DNA of 64,000 nt from Nostoc sp. 'Peltigera membranacea cyanobiont' N6 (GTDB lineage: Bacteria; Cyanobacteriota; Cyanobacteriia; Cyanobacteriales; Nostocaceae): assembly GCF_002949735.1 (NCBI RefSeq), contig NZ_CP026681.1, positions 7,656,501 to 7,720,500 on the forward strand. The letters are read 5' to 3'. Below the pieces are notes generated by a model. That model was given only the letters and a program-made list of their open reading frames with translations, was not told the origin of the DNA and ran no database searches. Shown one piece after another: positions 58,330 to 64,000 of this stretch (the first letter of the stretch is position 1; every line of letters begins with the position of its first letter). Both the position numbers and the translations under genes were made by a program.

Positions 58330-59472
58330 TTAAATCTTAACTTTTTGATAAAGAGTCTCACGTTGTTGGTAAGGTCTTCCTAAAGAAGCGATCGCAGTTT
58401 CTAAAGTTTCCACTTCCATACATGTACCACCCAAAGCACCTGCCATTGTGGTAATATGCTCCTCCATCAAGGTGCCACCGATATCGTTGCAACCCCAAAC
58501 TAAGGCTTCGGTTGCACCTGCAAGCCCCAGTTTTACCCAACTCTGCTGATGATTAGGAATCCAATTACCTAAGTAAATCCGCGCTACAGCGCCTAGCAGC
58601 AGTGCATCATTTAAAACGGGTTGATCGCGTCCGACACGGCGACGTAAGGGTTTGGGGGCTTCTTGCCCAACGAAAGGTAATAAAATAAACTCTGTGATCT
58701 TTGCAGGATATCCCCGATCGATGGCAGTTTTTTGGAGCGATCGCAATTTTTCTAAATGTCCAATTTGCTGTTCGTGGGTTTCAATATGCCCAGATAACAT
58801 GGTGCTAGTGGTATGTAAGCCTAATTTATGAGCGGTGCTGACAATTTCTAGCCAAGTCGCTGTATTAATCTTCTCTGGACACAATATCCGCCTTACTTCA
58901 TCGTCTAACACTTCAGCTGCTGTTCCCGGCATTGAGCCAACGCCAGCATCGCGCAAAGCAATAATCACATCAGCATATTCAAGTCCATCAAGTCTGGCGA
59001 TAAATTCCACTTCTTGGGGAGAAAAAGCATGGAGATGAATCTGCGGAAATTCCTGTTTGATGGTTTCTACTACCTTGAGATAGTAGGGCAAAGATTTACC
59101 ATTTATCAGCGCTTGTGGATTTAACCCACCCTGCATACAGATTTCCGTCGCCCCTCGTTGCACTGCATCTGTCGCTTTTTCTAAAATTTGCGCCGAATCT
59201 AACCAGTATGCACCGACATCACCATCATCTCGACGGAAAGCACAAAAACTACAGTGCTGCTCACAAATATTAGTAAAATTGATATTTCTGTTAATTATGT
59301 ATGTAACTGTATCGCCTGCTTGGGTGTGACGGAGTGTGTCGGATGTAGCACGGATTGCTGCGATCGCTTCTGGCTCAGTTTGTTGTAACAAAACCACTCC
59401 CTCTTCGGGAGATAAGTCGTACCCCATCAAGGCCCGCTCAAGAATTTTTTCAACAGAAATTTTCGTTAGCAT
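58330..59472 (-). CDS. cofH: FO synthase subunit 2 (CofH)
   Basis: A radical-SAM enzyme that couples tyrosine to the flavin precursor 5-amino-6-ribitylamino-uracil; together with CofG it makes FO (7,8-didemethyl-8-hydroxy-5-deazariboflavin). The 380 residues include the cluster motif NICEQHCSFCAFRRDDGD (CxxxCxxC, about residues 70-78), MQGGLNPQALINGKSLPYYL and HAFSPQEVEF, then the CofH-type TILPFVGQ-like and TTMAGALGGTCMEVETLET C-terminus. In cyanobacteria without full F420 use, FO serves as antenna chromophore of deazaflavin photolyases; that role is inferred. CofG is not in the window. The ATG at 59472 begins MLTKISVEKILERALMGYDL, a normal N-terminus. Confidence 0.92.
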   Translation of the reverse strand: MLTKISVEKILERALMGYDLSPEEGVVLLQQTEPEAIAAIRATSDTLRHTQAGDTVTYIINRNINFTNICEQHCSFCAFRRDDGDVGAYWLDSAQILEKATDAVQRGATEICMQGGLNPQALINGKSLPYYLKVVETIKQEFPQIHLHAFSPQEVEFIARLDGLEYADVIIALRDAGVGSMPGTAAEVLDDEVRRILCPEKINTATWLEIVSTAHKLGLHTTSTMLSGHIETHEQQIGHLEKLRSLQKTAIDRGYPAKITEFILLPFVGQEAPKPLRRRVGRDQPVLNDALLLGAVARIYLGNWIPNHQQSWVKLGLAGATEALVWGCNDIGGTLMEEHITTMAGALGGTCMEVETLETAIASLGRPYQQRETLYQKVKI

Positions 59473-59520
59473 TATTTTCTCAGTAAATCTTAATTTTACA
59501 ATCTTGTAAAAAATAAAATT

Positions 59521-61458
59521 CTACTTAATAAATATACCCAGGTCTGGAGAATCCCATGCTCGAAGATAAGTTTTACCTTTAAAATTAATTTTTTGATATT
59601 TACTGTGCTTACTTTTTTTTGTTTCCATCGAAATAATTCCACACGGTTCAAAATCTTTATAATAATCCTCTTTTTCTAAGACTGCCGAAATATTAGTTAC
59701 ATTAATATGTTGAATTTTAACAATTTCTTGATTATTTTGCCGCCAAAGTACCCAGAAAGGATATTCCCAAGGGTCATTTCCCATTGATAACCCAATATTC
59801 GAGCATTTCTTTGAATTTAAAAACTCAACTGCTCCTGTATAAGTAGTTTTCAAGTATGCTCTATTAGTAAAATACTGCTCAATTCTACTCACTTGGAATA
59901 TATTGTTGCTATCAATAATAGGTCTAAACCTGTTAAGAAATACCCAAGGTAATGATGATATCAGCAAAAATATTACTATGATAATTGCTGTTTTTTGCTT
60001 TTTCAGTTTAGATAAAACAATCCCTAAGAATGGGGATAATAGTACAAAAAAAGGTAGATGTAGACGACTATTCCAAGCTTGCCATTTTACAAAGTAGCAA
60101 AATATAATAAATGTAGATATTGCTGCAATCAAATAATCAAAAAGGTATCTTTGTTTCCGAATCTCTTTTCGAGTCATAAAAATTGTCATACATATTATTA
60201 TCAATACTAAATGTACTAAATTACCAGCACTATTTTCATTACCAGATATTCCAATTGTTGACCAGCCTCCTGGGACAAAAAATGTTTTTGAGAAAGTTAT
60301 CCGAGGATCGTTTACATCGACACCAATAAATATATGGATAATTTGAATTAATCTATTTGCTATTCCATTCCATAAACCAACTGGTGTACCTATATGTAAA
60401 GCAATATTTCTGAGAACATTAGAAAAAAGTATATTAATACCATATACTTCATTGCTATAATTACCTGGTTCCCCAAGTGGCGAAGCGAATAAATTATAAT
60501 TGCGTAAATAGTGACCAATATTAAGTAATAAAGATATACTTCCTACTATCAAAGCTGGTTTCCATACTTTCCAACGGAAACGTTTAATCTGGAATAAACT
60601 AAACCAAATCAAAAAGGGGAAAATATAAAAATAAGCAGTTCCTTTGCTCAAAATGGCTAGTCCTATACTGCTACCAATTTTGAATGAGTTCATTAATATA
60701 TCACTTTTTTCTGCTTGGATAGCTGATAGCAAATAGTAAGCAAGACAAACTACCCAAAATGAAAGTACGTAATCATTTTGAGTACTTGAAGCTTGTAAGA
60801 TTCCCATAGGAATTGTTGCAGTCACAACAGCAGAGAAAACCTGACCTCGTACATCTGCTCCAAGTTTTTTTGCAATTAATGAAACTGCAATAATACAGCC
60901 AATCATACTAAACCATTGAACTAAGTTAGCGAAGTAGTCACCACCACTCAAAATTTGAAAATGCAAAATAACGAACTCTGACCAAGGGTTTTGATATAGC
61001 TGTGGAGTATAATTTGTTGGATAATGAGCAATGCTATGATTTTGTATCCAATGAGCAACACGACTCATGTGATAGTCCATAGAATCCCAGTTATTTGGGG
61101 GTGCGATGATAGCAATTAATCCAACAGTTGTGACAACGAAACCTATACCAAATAATAAATTTATCGGGGATGGAATTTGAATTTTTAGGTTAGAAGATTT
61201 ATTCTGCTCTAAAATCTTAGGGTTTTGGTAATTTAACCGAAAGCATATATAAATTAATATGATACATATAAATACCCAAGTTATTAATACACTGCCAAAG
61301 TTAATTAATTTAAAAATATTCAAAAATTCTGTGATTGCAATAATGAGAATTCCCCAGTAAGTAGATGTCAATATTAGAGATTCACGCCAATGGTTACGAC
61401 TTTTATTAATTAACAAAAAAATAGCAATTAAACAAATGAGAGGCAAAAATATAGACAT
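59521..61458 (-). CDS. GT39-like polytopic glycosyltransferase
   Basis: A 645-residue membrane protein with about 12 hydrophobic segments and a C-terminal soluble part (about 535-645). The first large loop carries IAPPNNWDSMDYHMSRVAHW, QNHSIAHYPTNYTPQLYQNP, the acidic motif (D..DYH) typical of GT39/PMT-like or ArnT-like lipid-linked sugar transferases. The sequence is AT-rich and uses many rare Ile/Asn codons compared with its neighbours, suggesting relaxed selection or acquisition. No related polysaccharide genes are adjacent, so acceptor and sugar are unknown. The neighbour cofH follows on the same strand after 48 bp. Confidence 0.75.
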   Translation of the reverse strand: MSIFLPLICLIAIFLLINKSRNHWRESLILTSTYWGILIIAITEFLNIFKLINFGSVLITWVFICIILIYICFRLNYQNPKILEQNKSSNLKIQIPSPINLLFGIGFVVTTVGLIAIIAPPNNWDSMDYHMSRVAHWIQNHSIAHYPTNYTPQLYQNPWSEFVILHFQILSGGDYFANLVQWFSMIGCIIAVSLIAKKLGADVRGQVFSAVVTATIPMGILQASSTQNDYVLSFWVVCLAYYLLSAIQAEKSDILMNSFKIGSSIGLAILSKGTAYFYIFPFLIWFSLFQIKRFRWKVWKPALIVGSISLLLNIGHYLRNYNLFASPLGEPGNYSNEVYGINILFSNVLRNIALHIGTPVGLWNGIANRLIQIIHIFIGVDVNDPRITFSKTFFVPGGWSTIGISGNENSAGNLVHLVLIIICMTIFMTRKEIRKQRYLFDYLIAAISTFIIFCYFVKWQAWNSRLHLPFFVLLSPFLGIVLSKLKKQKTAIIIVIFLLISSLPWVFLNRFRPIIDSNNIFQVSRIEQYFTNRAYLKTTYTGAVEFLNSKKCSNIGLSMGNDPWEYPFWVLWRQNNQEIVKIQHINVTNISAVLEKEDYYKDFEPCGIISMETKKSKHSKYQKINFKGKTYLRAWDSPDLGIFIK

Positions 61459-61776
61459 AATACCAACTGTTGTTTTGAATATTTAACAACTAGAATGATT
61501 TCCTGGTCGAATTTAATCAATGCTTGACAGCTATAGCAATCCGGTTTTATTTCTGAATACTATCTATACATATACCAGACAATAAATACACTTAAAATTT
61601 ATAAATTTCCATAGAGTTTTCTGCAACTGATTCTCGCTTGAACTCAACTTAACAATTTACTTAGTAGTTTTGAAGCACTAAAAAATTATTGACAATAATT
61701 ACTAATTGCTCTAATATCTAAAAGCAATTGCAAAAGATTTGCAATTCATTTTTGGTGCTAACCGTAACGAAATGTC
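61459..61776. other. AT-rich divergent promoter region
   Basis: A 318-bp spacer between the divergent glycosyltransferase and multicopper oxidase genes. No repeats or ORFs. One good promoter candidate for the oxidase is listed separately. Confidence 0.4.
61689..61717 (+). promoter_or_regulatory. putative sigma-70-type promoter of the multicopper oxidase
   Basis: TTGACA (61689-61694) is followed after exactly 17 bp by TAATAT (61712-61717), about 55 bp upstream of the ATG at 61774-61780 region. The -35 is perfect and the -10 matches four of six. Confidence 0.45.
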
Positions 61777-62802
61777 ATGCCCCACAACTTTGCTCTAGGT
61801 AACGGAAAGCCTTGGAGCCGCCGTCTATTATTGAAACTGGGCCTAGCCGGTGCTGGAATAACTGGTGCTGCCGGACTTTGGCAGATGCTAAATCTACAAA
61901 GTAAGTCGATTGTTAAAGTGCCACCACTCGATAGGTCAGCACCAGACGATGCTACTAACCCGATGAAGATTTTAAGGGATTTTGATTATGGGACGGTAAA
62001 GCAGGAAAATGGGCGGACTATCCGGGAATTTCAGTTAACTGCGGGTACTTCCATAATCAAGCTTAATAGTGCTGTCTCTTACAATATCTGGGATTTAAAC
62101 GGTCGCATACCAGGGCCAACGCTACGGGCAAAACAGGGCGATCGCATTCGGGTACTATTTCTTAATAATGCGGGACATTCTCATTCTTTGCATTTTCATG
62201 GCGTTCATCCAGCAGAAATGGATGGTGTTCGCCCAATCAGGAATGGTAGTGCCACTATTTATGAATTTGATGCTGAACCTTATGGCGTACACCTGTACCA
62301 CTGTCATATTGAACCAGTCACCCGTCACATTGCTAAGGGACTGTATGGCATGTTTATCATCGATCCACCGACTCCGCGTCCCCCGGCTGATGAGATTGTA
62401 CTAGTGATGAGTGGATATGACGTGAATGATGATAGTCATAACGATTATTACGCTTTCAACGGTGTACCCCATCATTACATGCATCATCCCATTCCCATTT
62501 ACAAAGATCAGTTGATTCGGCTATATGTTCTCAACATCATTGAATACGATCCGGCAGTAACGTTTCATCTCCATGCCAACTTCTTTGATGTCTATCGTTA
62601 TGGTATGAGTATGACTCCTAGCGAGAAAAGTGATGTGATTACGATGGGTGTAGCAGAAAGGCACATCTTGGAATTCGCTTTTCGCTACCCAGGTAAGTAT
62701 ATGTTTCATCCCCATCAAGATGCGATCGCAGAAAATGGTTGCATGGGCCAATTTGAAGTAATTGCTGATAGCAACTCTCAAAAACCTGTTGAAAAATCTT
62801 AA
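61777..62802 (+). CDS. Two-domain multicopper oxidase, Tat-exported
   Basis: 341 residues. The twin-arginine signal is clear (SRRLLLKLGLAGAGITGAAG, about residues 14-33). Two cupredoxin domains follow (about 75-200 and 205-335). Copper motifs in order are LHFHG in HSHSLHFHGVHPAEMD (about 136), YHCHIEPVTRHIAKGLYGM (about 173, HCH...H...M, a type-1 site in domain 1), FHLHANFF (about 262) and FHPHQDAIAENGCMG (about 307, HPH without Cys). The type-1 cysteine is therefore in domain 1 only, as in 'type B' two-domain oxidases, which act as homotrimers. Likely roles are metal (Cu, Fe or Mn) oxidation or laccase activity. The start ATG at 61777 follows a reasonable promoter. Confidence 0.88.
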   Translation: MPHNFALGNGKPWSRRLLLKLGLAGAGITGAAGLWQMLNLQSKSIVKVPPLDRSAPDDATNPMKILRDFDYGTVKQENGRTIREFQLTAGTSIIKLNSAVSYNIWDLNGRIPGPTLRAKQGDRIRVLFLNNAGHSHSLHFHGVHPAEMDGVRPIRNGSATIYEFDAEPYGVHLYHCHIEPVTRHIAKGLYGMFIIDPPTPRPPADEIVLVMSGYDVNDDSHNDYYAFNGVPHHYMHHPIPIYKDQLIRLYVLNIIEYDPAVTFHLHANFFDVYRYGMSMTPSEKSDVITMGVAERHILEFAFRYPGKYMFHPHQDAIAENGCMGQFEVIADSNSQKPVEKS

Positions 62803-62968
62803 TCTAGATAACTTATAGTTTATTTCTTAAAATTTTAGAGCAATTAGTTGATAAGAGTTGTCATTATATGTCAAAGTAAAGTCTATGACAAGATGTCAAA
62901 CAAACTAGCTTTTAGTGATAGTTTGAAATGTTTCAATTAATACTTTTTTAGTTGTGTGAGGAGCAAAG

Positions 62969-64000
62969 ATGATAAGACTTCGTTATATCTGTTTGACTTT
63001 TGCGACTGCGGCAATAATTACCTTGAGTTCCTGTAGCAGTACACCAACAGCAGAAAATCCATCAGCACCAGTTGCTAGTACTCCAACCACAGAAGCAGTA
63101 AGTAGTAACGGTCATAGCGGTCACGCTAGCAAAGAAAAAATTAATATTAACACGGCTATATTGTCAGAATTAGATAAGCTTGAAGCCAAACTAGGTGTTC
63201 CAGCTTTATCTAATAAAATCCAGGCAAATCGTCCTTATGGCAATCCAGAAGATTTAGTTACTAAAAAAGTAATTACTCAAGAGCAGTTCGCCCAAATTAA
63301 AGACCAGGTTGGTGTTCAAGAAGTAGTACTCACAGGTGAAGCAAAAGATGTTGACTACATGAGTAAGTTGGGCTTAATGAAAGGGCATCTTTTAGTAGCA
63401 AAAGAACTGCTAGATCAAAATCAGCCGAAACAGGCAGAGCCTCATATTGGACATCCAGTTGAGGAAATTTATGTGGATGTAGAAGATCAACTTAATGAGC
63501 GGAAAGTCAAAGAATTTAAGACAACATTGGTGAGTTTGCAAGATTTAGTGAAATCCAGTCCTAAGGATAGTAAAGTTAAAACTAATTTTGCTTCTTCAAT
63601 GCAATCAGTTGATTCCGCGATCGCAGCTTTGCCAGAAGCTCAACGCTCAAAACCAGGATTTGTACTACAGGTAATTAACGAACTATTAGATTCAGCTAAC
63701 TCTGAATATGGCGCTGCGATCGCAAATGGTAAAATAACCGCCCCAATTGAGTATCAAGACTCCCGTGGTTTTGTGTTTTACGCCAATGATTTATACAAAG
63801 GGATTTCTAGTCAAGTAGCTCAAGCAGATCCCGAAGCGCATAAAGCGATCGATGCTAGTTTCGCTGAACTTATAAAAGTTTGGCCCTCCGCCATCCCACC
63901 AGCAAAAGCAGTCAAAATACCTAATGATGTTACCAAGCTGGTGAAAACCATTGAGGAAAACTCTCAAAAAGTGGTTGACAAATCTAATACCAAAGCATAA
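62969..64000 (+). CDS. Helix-hairpin-helix lipoprotein of unknown function
   Basis: A complete 343-residue gene: its TAA is the last three bases of the window. The signal peptide (MIRLRYICLTFATAAIITLS) ends in the lipobox LSSC, followed by a Thr/Pro/Ser-rich linker with GHSGHAS. Residues about 57-110 resemble a ComEA-like helix-hairpin-helix (INTAILSELDKLEAKLGV ... KKVITQEQFAQIKDQVG). About 130-330 is an all-helical domain with GLMKGHLLVAKELLDQNQPK, then QAEPHIGHPVEEIYVD, whose His and Glu residues could bind metal. It follows the multicopper oxidase by 166 bp, with a good GGAGCAAAG ribosome site. A metal-uptake partnership is suggested but not shown; the downstream genes are outside the window. 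Confidence 0.75.
   Translation: MIRLRYICLTFATAAIITLSSCSSTPTAENPSAPVASTPTTEAVSSNGHSGHASKEKININTAILSELDKLEAKLGVPALSNKIQANRPYGNPEDLVTKKVITQEQFAQIKDQVGVQEVVLTGEAKDVDYMSKLGLMKGHLLVAKELLDQNQPKQAEPHIGHPVEEIYVDVEDQLNERKVKEFKTTLVSLQDLVKSSPKDSKVKTNFASSMQSVDSAIAALPEAQRSKPGFVLQVINELLDSANSEYGAAIANGKITAPIEYQDSRGFVFYANDLYKGISSQVAQADPEAHKAIDASFAELIKVWPSAIPPAKAVKIPNDVTKLVKTIEENSQKVVDKSNTKA

Overview
The window looks like the chromosome of a filamentous, probably heterocyst-forming cyanobacterium of the Nostoc/Anabaena group. The evidence is the density of GCGATCGC (HIP1) octamers, heptameric tandem repeats between genes, thylakoid genes (ndhF1, ndhD1, psb27, a RuBisCO-operon type LysR regulator), several very large Ser/Thr-His hybrid kinases and a PEP-CTERM protein. 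This assignment is an inference from content; no 16S or other marker is present.

Layout. 0-5.6 kb (+): a DUF3146 protein, leucyl aminopeptidase pepA, then the fatty-acid/phospholipid genes plsX, fabH and fabD, separated by repeat-rich spacers. 5.6-19.3 kb (-): a block of three sensor kinases, one Cache-HAMP histidine kinase and two tandem paralogous giants that join a Ser/Thr kinase, an AAA/TPR region, GAF (plus PAS in one) and a histidine kinase. 19.4-24.3 kb (+): plsC, an AI-2E-type transporter, a DUF2288 protein and mutS2. The kinase block therefore separates fabD from plsC. 24.3-31.4 kb is an accessory stretch with a decayed hicBA pair, a Uma2-type nuclease, another Cache-GAF histidine kinase, an Rpn/DUF4351-type gene with a duplicated 3' end, and unknown genes. 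31.5-36.8 kb (-): ndhD1 and ndhF1, split by a toxin-antitoxin islet (truncated parE with its antitoxin, and hicBA) and one unknown gene. 37-39.8 kb: a thioredoxin-like protein, a Z-ISO/NnrU-type carotenoid isomerase candidate and rbcR. 40-45.3 kb (+): a zinc-ribbon Ser/Thr kinase followed by three membrane-anchored substrate-binding proteins with no permease. 45.4-49.4 kb: a Crp-family regulator, an ArgRS-derived protein without its catalytic core, a HAD phosphatase and a PEP-CTERM protein. 49.9-55.2 kb: polA, psb27, a PAP2 phosphatase and a DUF347 membrane protein. 55.6-58.1 kb: a PepSY protein facing an OmpR-type two-component pair. 58.3-64 kb: cofH, a GT39-like membrane glycosyltransferase, a two-domain multicopper oxidase and a helix-hairpin-helix lipoprotein that ends on the last base of the window.

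Functional themes. The lipid genes (plsX, fabH, fabD, plsC) start chains, load malonyl groups and make phosphatidic acid. NdhF1 and NdhD1 are proton-pumping subunits of NDH-1. Signal transduction is heavily represented: four large histidine or hybrid kinases have no response regulator beside them, whereas the 56-58 kb pair has one. The most interesting items are the kinase plus three-receptor cluster, the mobile-looking repeats inserted in frame in mutS2 and in the ArgRS-like gene, the two-domain multicopper oxidase whose type-1 copper site appears to lie in domain 1, and a structured RNA candidate near 47.4 kb. No rRNA, tRNA, CRISPR array, intact insertion sequence or prophage was recognised.
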